DNA from: Norana najaformis | Lineage: Eukaryota > Annelida > Clitellata > Crassiclitellata > Hormogastridae | NCBI GenBank assembly: GCA_964023275.1 | Contig: OZ029913.1 | Location: 46,131,976 to 46,195,975, forward strand | Length of the DNA: 64,000 nucleotides | Direction of reading: 5' to 3' | Shown here: in pieces, positions 45,643-57,151 of the stretch | Layout of the letters: every line of letters starts with the position of its first letter | Numbering within the stretch: position 1 is the stretch's first letter | The notes under the pieces: generated by a model | The model's database searches: none | The model's input: the letters and a program-made list of their open reading frames with translations, nothing else | Told to the model about the DNA's origin: nothing | Made by a program: the position numbers and the translations under genes

Positions 45643-45734
45643 GTAGCCATGCATAAAGAAACCTCACTTAAGTTGGAAAAATTTGAAAGTAGCCATGCAT
45701 GAAGAAACCTCACTTAAGTTGGAAAAATTTGAAA
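45643..45734. repeat. 46-bp tandem duplication, one mismatch
   Basis: Units 45643-45688 and 45689-45734 ('gtagccatgcat…aagttggaaaaatttgaaa') differ at one base (a/g). Same unit length as the unrelated duplication at 23689. Confidence 0.95.
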
Positions 45735-46589
45735 GTAGGATTAATTATGCATTGGATTAGGCTGGAAGAGTTGAATAATGTCGTGAACAACGCATGCATT
45801 CATTTCACATTTTTAATGGAATGTCTCCCTGCAAATGCTTAAAAATTGCAAGTTCAATTTGATATAATTTAGCTGTCCTTAGTAAATTAAATAGACTTTT
45901 GTATGCAAAATTAGTTATATAACTTTAAGTTTAGTATTACATCTTTTTAGACATATATTAGGCAGGGTCATGCTAATGCATGGTCACATATGCATAACTA
46001 TCTTGCCTATGTCGTTTTGCAGACTACAGAGTAGTCACTAGCTTCACAAGTTTCGTTGATTAATCGGTGAGATGATGCAAGCAGCGCTGTGTAGGCTATA
46101 AAATTATTCTAAAACAAACTGTCAAGTGACGAATTTCAAGATGATTGAACACACTCATAATCCATGCCACAGATTTATCGGAAATCTATATGTTAGCTAA
46201 TCTACTGCAGCAGCATTGGGTTATCTGTTTCTCCGTAAACTCTGTAGGCCTATGCAAAACTACTGAGAACTGAAAGTTTGCCACTGTTACTAGAATTCCA
46301 TTGATAAATCCCTAAATTGTGTAGCCCTACAATCAATGCCAAACGGTGCAGAAAATTGAGGACCACTCCTCTAATTTCTGCTAGAGTTCCGTGAATCAGT
46401 TTCTGACAACAATAGCATAAGCTAAGTTTATTGAAATGCACTCTATAGGCAATGTATGTTACAGCCAATTGCTAAGGGGTGTGCACATCAGTTAAGGTCA
46501 ATAATAAACAATAGGCAAAAGTTCAATAGGCAATAAGCTTACTGAATGCATCTATCCACTAGGCATATTCAGCATACATATTCAACTAA

Positions 46590-46592
46590 AAA

Positions 46593-46634
<42 letters not shown>
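46590..46634. repeat. (TA)n microsatellite
   Basis: About 22 TA dinucleotides with one TACA interruption. Confidence 0.95.
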
Positions 46635-47324
46635 CACTGTGAGGACTAGTTAACTGGAAATCATCAGGGACCAGCCATCAAAACAGTAAACCAGGCCACC
46701 TGTAAAAGGACCCAGACAGCCATGCTCATTGGGCCCTAGCTGGCCCATTCATCCATGATGTATCAAATCTGGGCTTATTGCGTATAGCATATTCATTTCA
46801 GGCTTCATTTCGTGCACACAGACTAAGAGGGAATAGTTATGCAACCATGTGCTGCACTTGTTTAAACCAATTTATTGAGAAACTGACCATGTCTGAAGGA
46901 ATTTTGCTTACATTAAATTCATAATATTCAACAAAATCTTCAGTAGTATTGTACATACACTGGCTTGGTTGATTTAAGGGGTTCAAGCTAAGTGGTGTTG
47001 TAAACTAGGTTCATGTTCCCTAGGTGGAGTCAAAATAGCTGTTCAAATTTATTTCTGGCCATTTATTTTATTTAAAAATTACTCTAACAAGTTCAACATT
47101 TTCTGTGCTACAAATTTTATGATCACAATCTTGGATTATGGGTAGAGACTGAAGCTTTCTGGAATACTTGTTCTAATTCGAATGAACAGTTTAATCAATA
47201 AGTGTGCAGGGTACATCTACATCTGTTTATCATTTAAACTAATGGCTCACAATTTTAAAATGTTCGATCTCCCAGGGCCATCTATGAACAGTTTTCCAGT
47301 GATTCTGACTTCGGTACGTACTGG

Positions 47325-48030
47325 CTATCTAATCTAATCTAATGACTTTTATAGCACCGTTATCACAATGCCCAAGGCATCAATTAATGATGGTTGCTTC
47401 AAGTGAAATCATAATCAAAATCACAATCCATTCAAGAAGCCAGGTCAAATTCCTATAGGTCAGAGGAACTAGAAGTTAGGCTAAGTAAGCAAGTTGAAAC
47501 AGATGAGTCTTAACTTTAAATCCGAATGACAACAAGGAAATGAGAAAACAAACAGAACTTGGCAGCAAATTCCAAAGCCCTGGACCAGCATCAGAGAACG
47601 ATCAAGAACCCAACACTGTTCTGGTACAAGGCACAACAAGAGTCAGTGTCCAGTGATCAGGTACAATATTTGTTGGTAGGATGGTTGTGCGTGGAACAGA
47701 GAAAGGTTGGATGGTTTAAATGTAGTGTTTTGTGAACTATAAGACAGATTTTAAACTGAATTCTTTGCTCAATAGGCAACCGATGTAACGAATGCAATAT
47801 TGGTGCAATATGCTGATACTTAGATGTTTTTCTTATGGTTCTGACCAGAGAGTTTTGAATTATCTGTAGTTTGTGCAGATCTCTCTTAACGAAGCAAATA
47901 AGAAGTGAGTTACAACAGTCAAGTCTGCTGGAAACCTATACATTAGCCAGTGAAATTAAAACAGTACGAGGCAAAAGAGATCTGATTCTATGAATATCTT
48001 GCATGTGAAACTGTTTACAAAATTTAAGCT
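47325..48030 (-). mobile_element. CR1/L2-like retrotransposon end
   Basis: Minus strand reads RTVLISLANVYVSSRLDCCN, then HKLQIIQNSLVRTI, HIAPILHSLHRLPIEQRIQF and a decayed WNS-type block; the tail is '…agtcattagattagattaga' (complement of 47328-47350). Same family as 19520-21058. Confidence 0.8.
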
Positions 48031-48034
48031 AACC

Positions 48035-48985
48035 TAAAATTGTATAATAGAAAATCTCAGTAGCAGAATATAAAACCAAAACAACCATTTCTATTTAACA
48101 TAATTTAATAAGATGCAACAGAAATTATAAACTGTAAAGAATCCTCTCTCTAAACTGAGCTGTCAGGAATATAATTTGGTAAATGCGAGAAATTTACTTC
48201 CAATTTTCTTTATTTTGTGGTTTTGTTAAAATGAACTTTGCCTCTGAAGATGGGAATAATAACTTTGTAAAGTTGGTTTTAATTTTCCTCTGTCATTTCA
48301 ACAAGCTGTGAAGTGAAAAGTAAATATTTAGATAGGCAACAGATCAACAAGTTATAAGTTAGGTTCCCATAAATATGGTAATTCCTAGTTTTCAAGATAT
48401 CGAGCAATTAAAGCCATAAGAATTTAATGGTGAAAAAAGCATAAAGCACTTAAAAACAGTTCTGATTACTAGCTTCAGTTTTTTTAGATGGGAAACTGAA
48501 ATATAAAACTTTCTTGCTATCAAACTCATTTTGGTAAACTTCACCAAAAACAAATGTCACTTTTTCTTGGAGTGGTCCAAGAATAGAAAAATTTGAACTG
48601 ATTTATAGGGTCCTCACTCATTTGAGGACGAAATATGAAAACTTAAATTGGGGGTTTGCTAGGCAGTGAGAAACTTATATGTCAATAAGGATAATAACGA
48701 TAATAACAAATTATAATAATAACTTTAACTTGACGAGATTTAGCCAACCCAGACATTTTATTTCTCTGCAGCCTTATTTATAATTCCAGAGAAATCATAT
48801 GTACCCGGGGCAAAAAATTAAATAAAAAAATAATGAATTCACTTTCCAGTCATCAAACATGAATCTGAGGTTTCAGTTAACATAAAGACTACATAAATGA
48901 TTCCATCACTTTATATAACCTACTGCTGCATATTTACAGAAGTTCATTTATATTTAAATCACTTCCAATCATTTCAAAATATAGA
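48035..48985. other. Intronic sequence
   Basis: AT-rich; nothing recognisable. Confidence 0.45.
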
Positions 48986-48989
48986 CTTT

Positions 48990-49085
48990 GGCTGCTATAG
49001 TTGTCTTTGTGAGGTTTTTAAAAGCGCTATATAAATATCCAGATACATACAAACATACAAATACATACATACATACATACAAAAA
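48990..49085 (+). mobile_element. Retroelement 3' tail with (ATAC)n
   Basis: 'tttttaaaagcgctatataaatatccagat' pattern (49015-49043) followed by acatacaaacatacaaatacatacatac, a common 3' end for CR1/L2-like elements. Ends 287 bp before RASA1-like exon a. Confidence 0.55.
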
Positions 49086-49371
49086 CACCCAATGTAGCAG
49101 TCCACAGAGTTCCTTGCTTGGGATTGAGCAGCTCTTATTCTCTGGAATCAGACTCACAGCGCTCTCAATTCTTAAATGTGAATGCAGTGGGTCCAAATTT
49201 AAGAAAAACTGTACCTAAACCAAGGTGCACATTTCATGTTGTCATAATAACACAGAGCTCATCCTGTTCTATCATGAGACACAGGCTTTTCAAATTCAAC
49301 TTGTTACCAAATATCAATATAGCCAAGGCCTGTCTACTAGCAAAGCTATAAGGCATAGAAGCATTGCTGGC

Positions 49372-49537
49372 CTTCATTTTCGATGTCCAGATCTGTAAGC
49401 GTCTTCAGCAAGTGAGCTTCCTGTTGTTCGTGACGGAAGATCTGAAGCAGAGCTGTTGCCAGTGGAATACGATCCTGGCTGGAAGTACAGACACTTGACA
49501 GAGCAAGAACAGTCTCAAGATCTTTGGCCAAAAGCAG
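49372..49537 (-). CDS. RASA1: RASA1-like exon a: start of RasGAP domain
   Basis: 166 bp, 55 codons plus one base. The acceptor is TTTTGTAG. It reads LLLAKDLETVLALSSVC, then ATALLQIFRHEQQEAHLLKT and LTDLDIENE, matching the first helices of the GAP domain. To join the next exon in frame (G + AT = Asp) the donor must be AAG|GCCAGC, a GC donor; no GT is available before the stop that follows. No exon for the preceding C2 domain could be found upstream. Confidence 0.9.
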
Positions 49538-49539
49538 CT

Positions 49540-50865
49540 ACAAAACAACAGTATCAGAAATCCAATAATGATATGTTCCACCTCTTAATGAAAACCTCTT
49601 GCATGACCTTTCAGAAATTTGGAAAATGTGCAATATAAATGATCAGACACATACATATACTCTCTGTAATGTAACTGTAACAATCAAATACACAGCAGAT
49701 TCTCGAGTTACAGGAACCAACAAGCTCTGCTCAGCCATACTCAAATTAAACTTGCTCAAAAAGGAGTAAACACAATACAAAGTTGAATGTTTAAACTATC
49801 ACAATAGAATTTAAGCCAGTGGAGAAAATAACCAGAGAACAGTGGGAAACATTCCCATGGACGCCAATGACATCATTAGTGTCAACAACATTGGCAGTTT
49901 TATTCTTCATCTTCATAAATTTAATATTTATGCCTTACTTTAAAATACACTATTCTAAACCTTAAAATACTCTATTCTATTTTAAAGTTAAAAGTAAAAG
50001 ACATGATAGGTTTTATCTTTGTTGACCACAAAGTCTCAGTAGTACTAGTCTCAATAAACCCAAGTGGTTTCCAGTTTCTGATGTTATTCCTGAAATCAGC
50101 AACTTTAAGTCTGCCTTTGCAGCATGGTTGCCAGGTTTATTTACTACTTTCATTACTACCAACAAGTCTGATAATTCTATTAAACATTAAGACAGGTAAC
50201 ATGCACCAAGTCGCAGTAAAGCTCTAAAATTTAAACTAAAATTATTTGTGACGGATTTACACTTTGCAACAAAATCAAATCAGCATTCAGTGTTAGTGAC
50301 TGCCCACAATAGTAAATCATATCAGTCCAACTTGGGCTTGGAATTTCCTATCGCTAATGCAAAAGTCAAAATCATTTTAGGATCCATTTTTAGGAATAAC
50401 TTTCTCGACTTATCTATGGTCGTATATGGTAACCTTGATGAAAAATAAGGATGCTATCAGACTCTGATAAACCAACAAAGTTCTACAGCCCTGCATGAAG
50501 TAGTATTAAGTAATTCTGAGACATAGTCAATTTGAAGGTTACTTAAATTAGATATCTAGACATTAACAGCACCTTTTAATTACCTCACAAAAGTGCCACC
50601 TATGGTAACCTATTGTTAAAATATTGTTAAATGTCATTATGTTAAATGTAATAAAGAACAGAAAGTATGTCAGCAGTAAAACAATGCACAGATAACTGGA
50701 AGAATCACCAGTGGTGGGCCATCAGATTCTTTTCCACAGATACTTAGGGTCATGAAAGCCATTGCCAAAAACTGTCCTGATTTCAAGAACTTTACCTCAG
50801 CATACCTCTGACTAACACAATGCCATTATATACACAAGAATGATGAACAGTTTGTTATAAAAATA
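49540..50865. other. Intron or upstream sequence of the RASA1-like gene
   Basis: No C2- or PH-domain exon recognised. A diverged copy of the hairpin at 38076 lies at 50568-50596. Short open frames at 50003-50227 and 50248-50448 (+) are unsupported. Confidence 0.4.
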
Positions 50866-50869
50866 ACCT

Positions 50870-52230
50870 AGTCTTTTAACAACGATCCTAAATTAATTTG
50901 TACACACAATTTTTGATCTCTTGATCTGGTGATACAATAGTTATGTCAAATAATCTTACTTGTGAGAGACCTACACAAAGTCAACCATGACTAATACTAA
51001 TGGTTTTGATAACTAAAGACATATTTTCTCAAAAGTCTACCTTGTGACTTGTTGATAGTCATAGAAAAAGCTCATCATATAAGGAATTGCTTACATTTAA
51101 ATTTACATTTAAAATGCATGTTAATGTCTGATGGGATAAATGGTATTTGGGCTATAAAAATAATTTATGCAATAATCATAAAAACCACTATAAGTTTTAC
51201 TGTTGGATTAGTTCGCGATATACTATGCATTTGTTTCAAAGACTCAGCAAATGGATTCATATATTGTAACATCAAACCCAATCTCTTCATCACAATTTGT
51301 AAACAGTCTCAATTAGTAGCTAAATGTTTGTCTGTTGCCTCAGCCGAATCAAACACATGCAGTTGTCCATACCCTGATTTGTTCAGTTCGTTTGTGTACA
51401 GTGGAGAAACCTGATGGAAAATTTCTCTACGAATACAAAAACAGTAGGGTTTGATTCCTGAAGGTGCTTTAATTTGGCTCCCACTGAAGTGAAGGCTAAA
51501 GCAGCATCATATTCCCTAATATGCCCTCGATAATATTTAGCTTCAGTTGAGTTTGTTGTGAATAATTCTTTCAGTAAATCAGGCATCTGGGATAAATGTT
51601 GGAGTCAAACTTTTCCATCGTGACAGCATTTGGTGTATTTTTTTTAGAAATGTTGCACTCGTTCAGCCAGTAAAGTGCACCACAGTAATTGCAAGTCTGA
51701 GTCATATTTCTGCAATTATGTTCTTTAATGCTTTCAAGAGTTTTAAGCTGAAAGCCATTAACACCTTGCAATATAATTTCTGGAGCACGTTCTTTCAATC
51801 TACGTAGTTTAGCTTGCCTTTTCTTGCTTAGTGGATATCCTCTTGATTCCAAACTGCGATAGGCCCATGTTCTTCAATCTCTGTTGGCTTGATTTCTTTC
51901 GGTTCTTTCTAGATCTCTTTCTTTGTCCAACTCATTTGCTCTTTTCTTGCTTCTTTGATCTCTGTTGGCTTAATTTCTTTCAGCTCTACTGCTATAGTGT
52001 CTTCAGCAGACTTATTTGCTTGCTTCAATCTTCTTCTTGCATTCATGTTGCAATTCATCTTGCAACAATAACAACATAAATATTTTGTAGCTACAACAGT
52101 GCAACAGCAGCAGTTACAACACTTGTACATGTTACACTTCCTTACATTTCTTAGCCTACATTTCTGTTGAAATCTACACTTTACATCACATGAACATAAA
52201 CTGCCTTGTGACTGCATGATGCCAGTCAAT
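50870..52230 (-). pseudogene. Helitron Rep/helicase relic with its core deleted
   Basis: Minus strand, in order. 52100-51860 has repeated KEIKPTEI words. 51850-51570 gives SKKRQAKLRRLKER and CNYCGALYWLNE, the N-terminal motif of Helitron proteins. 51590-51420 gives PDLLKELFTTNS and YRGHIREYDAALAFTSVGAK, the conserved helitron-like N domain. 51400-51200 gives GYGQLHVFDSAEATDKHLAT and MNPFAESLKQMHSI. The HUH nickase and most of the helicase are absent. 51120-51040 then gives a FKCKFKCKQFL block and AFSMTINKSQG, the C-terminal helicase motif, and 50990-50880 a decayed end. Stops and frameshifts throughout. Confidence 0.8.
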
Positions 52231-52234
52231 TAAT

Positions 52235-53440
52235 CATTCAATCAATTCAGTCAACTGGTCAGTCAAGTAATTTAAGTAAATCAGTGACTGAATTTGGTGT
52301 AAACATGGCCATACCAAGTACCAAAGTTCCCACTTACTGATACATTAACAGTTGCAAGCATGTATTCTACCTGGTTATTTATATAGTGCCTTTAATGAAC
52401 CTCTCAGTAGTGTTAAAATGTAAAACAGAGATGACGGTTGCTGGTTTAATGCCTCATCAAAAAATAGGCAATGCCAGTTCTTTATATGGGCACAAACTCA
52501 TAGAAATCTGGTGCTATATCATTCATGTGACTGCAACTGAGTTGCATCAGCAGTCAGCAATGATTCAAAAATGCCATATGAATTATGCACATTGCTTACC
52601 TTAGATCTTGGTCAACACCGATGCAGACCACGGACTTGTCTAGATCCCAGTTTTGACCTGTCAAACTCTTAATCCATCCAATGCAATACTAATAAGTGAA
52701 ATTTTATATCTCAGCCACAAATATATATCTTACAGATTACACCACTGCAGCGCCAAACACCTGTGGCAGATGGCATCATAATCTCAACTGTGATTGGTTG
52801 ACATGGCGGCATGTATTATATTATTGTAATCTTGATTGTGATTGGCTGAGACAGTGACATTTCTAAAATGATATTTTACTGAACTTACAATATTTTACAT
52901 CTTAGCATATCATAAAGTTGAAGAATACCATCTACACACCATGAAGTAAATGCTTACAATCATATGTTGCATTATATATAAGGCTCATATTATTCACCAG
53001 AGCGCCGTTTCCCTAAACATTCAGTAGGCCAAATGCCTAATTAGCATCTGTTTCATTCATATAGTGCACCACTGTTGACCATCCACATATGGCACTAATA
53101 CATAAAGATTAATGCACTTGAAGGAGTTCGGCTAGGCAGTCTAAATGGAGTGAAAAGAAAGACAGCAATTAACATTTCTTTAATTTCTGACAATCTTGGT
53201 GAGCTTGAAACTACTGCCACCTTCATCTAGGGTTGAGAACATCCATTTCACTTTTGCTTAGTATGCATATATTTTAGCTGCCATCCACCTGACAAAGGCC
53301 AGCTACTGGTTTTCTCACTTCTTTTTCAGCTGTGACTGTATACCCAACTTCAGTTCTTTGTCACCCGCCTGTCCTGCCACTGGTTCTTTGTCAGCTCGTT
53401 TCAACAGCCATTTGCAACATTTTATTCTGCTGACTCTTCG
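52235..53440. other. Unassigned region
   Basis: A stretch on the minus strand at 52607-52697 is bounded by AG and GTAAGC and reads WIKSLTGQNWDLDKSVVCIG, but its family and phase could not be tied to the RASA1-like gene. Otherwise nothing recognisable. Confidence 0.3.
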
Positions 53441-53454
53441 CCTTAAGGAGACAC

Positions 53455-53500
53455 AGGGAAGACAAAACGAACCTGGTTAGTACTTGGATGAGTGACCATT
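53455..53500 (+). ncRNA. 5S rRNA-derived fragment
   Basis: 'cctggttagtacttggatg' (53472-53490) followed by 'agtgacc' is the internal part of animal 5S rRNA, covering the box C promoter region. The preceding 'ggaagacaaaacgaa' is a shortened match to the 5S segment before it, and the following sequence is unrelated. A 5S pseudogene or a 5S-headed SINE; not a functional 5S gene. Confidence 0.65.
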
Positions 53501-53829
53501 TATGAAATACTATGTCACCTGATGCCCACTCAGTCCTCCACCCTTTATTGGTCAGTAAATGATCAACAAGACAAGTTGAGAGGTTAAAGGCACCTTGTTG
53601 AATTGCTGCGGTTGAGTTTGCATCTCACCTGAATAATCCTTCAACCTCAGGAGGATTACACTTGTTGAGGTGTTTCTACAGTGGCATGTAAACAAGTGAG
53701 TTACCTTAACCTTTACTGAACCAATTCAGCATTCATGCAAGTTTATGCCTTCTTCTTAAGTATTCTTCCCTCAGGAAGGTCCAGGAATCCAAGAATGCCA
53801 TAGGATATGGATGGGAGTTTATGTGACTA

Positions 53830-54060
53830 TGCATCAGGAAAATTAATATATTACATTATAAGTCTCATAAAAGCACAGCACACATGACTATCTAACTGAA
53901 CTGAACCAGTGTGTTTTAAGACAGTGTTTAAAAGTATGTTGCACAGAGTTAAATGCAACAGTGTGCAAATGCAACGATAGACTGTTACAGGAGGAGGGTC
54001 CATCACATCAGAAAGCATGATGGGCTCGGAATGAAGCTTGGTCCTCCTAATCTCTACGGG
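53830..54060 (-). mobile_element. Retroelement C-terminal fragment
   Basis: A minus-strand frame reads GPSSCNSLSLHLHTVAFNSV and later KTHW, the 'PRLWNSLP…L…SFK..LKTHLF' terminal block of CR1/L2-like elements in decayed form. Confidence 0.45.
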
Positions 54061-54064
54061 CTGC

Positions 54065-55680
54065 ACAGTGCAATGGTCACCAACTCAAGTCACATGACAC
54101 TAGAACACAGAGCTCTCTGATGTATGATGAAGCAGTGCCGACAAGTGAAGCACATGCCAGTAAAATTTGCTCTAAAACAGAAAGCCAGTGTAGCGTTTCT
54201 CACACATATTCCAATATATGTGAAAATTTCGGCTTGTTGGCTACTATTCAAGTGACACAGTTGAAGACAGACTGAGCTGGTGCAACTGAAACTTAGGCAG
54301 AAACTTCAGTCACGTTATGATCAATGCAACACTGAATGACAGCGCCATATGATCTGTATCTGGTGCCACTAGTGGAAGCAAATAAAGGTTCACGTGGTCT
54401 GCCACTGATAGGTCTCTGTCCAAAAGCGTATCAGGTTGCTGATGAGGAGTTCTTAATTCCATTCAGAGAATCGCAGTGTAATTGATTATATTTCTCTAAT
54501 TGTGATGTAGGCCCAAATTTACTTACATGCTTTGTAATGCAGATATCTTGGAATTAATTGTAACTTGCAACTTCTGTAGCTAGTTTCTGAGATGACTTTA
54601 GTTAAATATTTGGTTGGAACTCGGGTGAATTAGACAATCTTACAGCAAACTGACATCCTTAACAAAGCTTAAATTGTTGGGATAAGCTGAGTCTTTAATT
54701 TTCTGTTGGACTTTGTAAGCAACAAAAACAACAGGAAAAAAACAATCTCAACTGAGAAAGAGATAAACAGAGAGAGACACAGACAGAATGAGAGAGAGAG
54801 ATAGAGAGAGGGATGGAGGCAGAGAATGAGGGAGGGATCTTCATCTTCATCTTTGTTTACTGATCCCAAAAAAGAAACTGACACAGATATAAGTTAACCA
54901 TGAAGTATGCAGGTTACTGGGGTACAAACGGCAGATCCAGAAGGGACCAGAGTCCCGCTTAATTAGGGCCACCTATTACGAAACAATACACTTGGCAACA
55001 AAGAACTTTGAAACAATGAAATTTGGAAGAAGCAACTTGTGCAATTTGCTGATTGCCAATGAAGATAAGTAAATATTTAATATATTTAAACTAAAGGAAA
55101 TATTTTAACTAAATGAGAAGAAAATGACCTCCTAGGCAAAGAATAAAACTCAAGAACTAAAAAAGTACAACTTATTACAGATTATAATTGTTTGTCATAA
55201 TTAGAAAATTACACAGTTGTTTTCTTAAATAAACCCAAATTAGGCAAATTGTGCATCTGCAAAGGTAATGTACTCCATATTGATGGTCCAATGCATTTGA
55301 TAATAAAATACCTTTTTTGTTTGTGCAAATATAATACAGAAGTAAAGCAAACAACTGCAGCAGCAGCCTTTTCATGAAATTTTGAAAAGGGATTTTGGAA
55401 TCTTAAGTGATAAGGAGTGGCCAAAACTTGAATGTCATTAAACTTGTCAGCAATAAAATTGGCATCACTAACCATTATTCAGTTAATATCAATACAATAT
55501 ACAATTTTACTAATATCGCCTGCTTTGATTAATAAGCGAATAACACTCCAAGTCATTTGAACATTATGTTCGCATTTTGCAATTTTATCCGCATAATTTT
55601 GGCACTGAGCCGAAATTCTGATTTGCTTCAAATTGTAACGATGTTTAATAAATTTGGATTTTTTTTAATCAGTGGGATTT
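54065..55680. other. Unassigned region with GA-rich tract
   Basis: 54755-54840 is (GA)n-like, giving spurious Ser/Leu-rich open frames. Nothing else recognised. Confidence 0.45.
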
Positions 55681-55689
55681 TAAAAATAT

Positions 55690-55885
55690 TTTTGATATAA
55701 TCATTATCCCACAACATCTCCAAGCACCCAAGGTCATCTCTGAACTGGCTAGACACCATCAGAGACGACTTTGGGTGCCTGAAGATGTCAATGGATGAGG
55801 CAGGAAGACTGGCGTTCGACAGATATGAATGAAGAAGCTGCGCTGCCCGATGTGCAGACCTGCACATGAAGGACTAAGTCAGTCA
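55690..55885 (+). mobile_element. Non-LTR retrotransposon C-terminal fragment
   Basis: A plus-strand frame reads SLNWLDTIRDDFGCLKMSMD, then EAGRLAFDRYEWRSC, the terminal W-x-D-x-I-R-x-D-L…A-x-D-R-x-x-W-R pattern of endonuclease-RT proteins. Confidence 0.6.
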
Positions 55886-56029
55886 GATATAATATAGATT
55901 TCACTCGACAAGAATTCAACAGTGCAAATGTCATCCAAGGTTGGCATGGCCAATTTGTGTACAGACCCCGAATGTGGGATAAATAGGTCAAGCTTTATCA
56001 TAGGCTTCCTTATATTTATCACACACAAA

Positions 56030-56092
56030 ATTATGAGAGAGAAAGAGAGACAGACAGACAGACAGAGGGAGACAGAGAGAGACAGAAAAAGG
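56030..56092. repeat. (GA)/(CAGA) microsatellite
   Basis: gagagaaagagagacagacagacagacag… with minor interruptions. Confidence 0.9.
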
Positions 56093-56139
56093 AATAGATG
56101 AAACTCAAAGCATGTGGAAAGTGTGCAGAATGAGTAAAG

Positions 56140-56730
56140 GCATTTTTATTTATTTATTTAAAGCACTTATAACATGTGTAAATGTCAGTACACCTGAATC
56201 TGAGGCACGGATACACATTTGCTAAGGGCCAAGATGGAATCAGGCAAAAGTCAGGGTGAAGAAGTTAGTATTAAGAATTGATTTAAAAGATGATAGTGAG
56301 TTTGCAAGTTGGTTTTTTTGCAGTAGGTGATTCCAAATGCGAGGAGCACAGCAGCTAAAATCACGTGATCCTATAATTGTCCCAAACGGTTCATGCAACA
56401 AACCAGTATCAGCAGAACACAAGAATCTAGGAGGGCAATATGGAGTCAGTAATGTATTAAGATGGAAGGCCAGTGTTCTGAGCCTTAAAGGTCAAGCATG
56501 CAATTTTAAACTTAATATGCCACTCAACAAGAAGCCAGCAAACTGCATGAAGGTGATTTAATGCATTTGGTGAAGAAGAACATGCTACAACCCTAGAAAG
56601 AGAGTTTTGAACCCTCTGGAGCTTTTTTACATTAAGAGGATATACCATATAACACTGCATTTGCTTAGTCTAACTGAAAACCAACAAGTGCACATGCCAC
56701 TGTTTTAGCCATGTCATTGGTCACAGAACT
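56140..56730 (-). mobile_element. 5'-truncated CR1/L2-like retrotransposon
   Basis: Close relative of 28770-29330: minus strand KKLQRVQNSLSRVVACSSSP (about 56640-56570), HIKFKIACLTFKAQNTGLPS and CAPRIWNHLLQK (56360-56320), ending in (aaat)n at 56146-56162. Stops present. Confidence 0.85.
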
Positions 56731-57151
56731 GAAGATAGAGTGTTAGTCAGAAGCCTTGAAGATAGAGTGATAGCACCTATAGAGAAAGTGCAAACTACAG
56801 GATGCCGAGTGTGACTGGACATTAGAATGGCACTCAAAAGCTTATAAAGTAAATTTTTTGAACACTCCCTAGTAATGCTCCTTTTGATATACTAAATTAT
56901 GTGCAAAATATCTGTGGCATTTCATTATTTGGGGGCCACACTGGGGCAAAGTACTCAATGGTGGTAAGCCCACTATATTTATAATTTAAACACTTATGGA
57001 ACAAATAGAAATACTGTGCACTTTTTAATGCTACAGCAAAAGTCCACTAATGTGCAGACAATGGAAGCATCACTTAATAGTGGAATGTGTGCTACTGAAT
57101 TATGCTGAAAAATCTAAGTATCTGCAAAATACATGTTCCCACTAAAAGGAT

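Larger units (their letters stand above)
44640..47320. other. Intronic sequence with simple repeats
   Basis: Contains (ATT)n at 45362-45385, a 46-bp duplication at 45643-45734 and (TA)n at 46590-46634. No coding or mobile element recognised. Confidence 0.5.
17423..49537 (-). other. RASA1: RASA1-like gene, 3' half: RasGAP domain and C-terminus
   Basis: Nine exons, found by translating between splice sites, join in frame to give 311 residues that follow the C-terminal part of vertebrate RASA1 (p120GAP) from just before the GAP domain to the stop. RASA1 stimulates GTP hydrolysis by Ras at the plasma membrane. The finger loop LFRGN keeps the catalytic arginine (codon 39609-39611), and FLRLVCLAILNP is the FLR block. 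Exon lengths are 166, 143, 116, 87, 68, 83, 78, 123 and 72 bp. All junction phases agree; eight acceptors are AG and all donors GT except the first, which is GC. The SH2/SH3/PH/C2 exons are not in the window. Intron sizes run from about 0.5 to 9.7 kb and are mostly transposon-filled. The family assignment is firm; orthology to RASA1 rather than a near paralogue is inferred from the C-terminal extension. Confidence 0.9.

Noticed and set aside
52607..52697. A possible minus-strand exon (AG … GTAAGC) reading WIKSLTGQNWDLDKSVVCIG
   Set aside because: Its donor phase does not fit the next RASA1-like exon, and the protein does not resemble the C2 or PH domain; it may be chance.
54411..54480. 'ctgatgag' core suggestive of a hammerhead ribozyme
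   Set aside because: The required GAAA and the three pairing stems are not present at workable positions.
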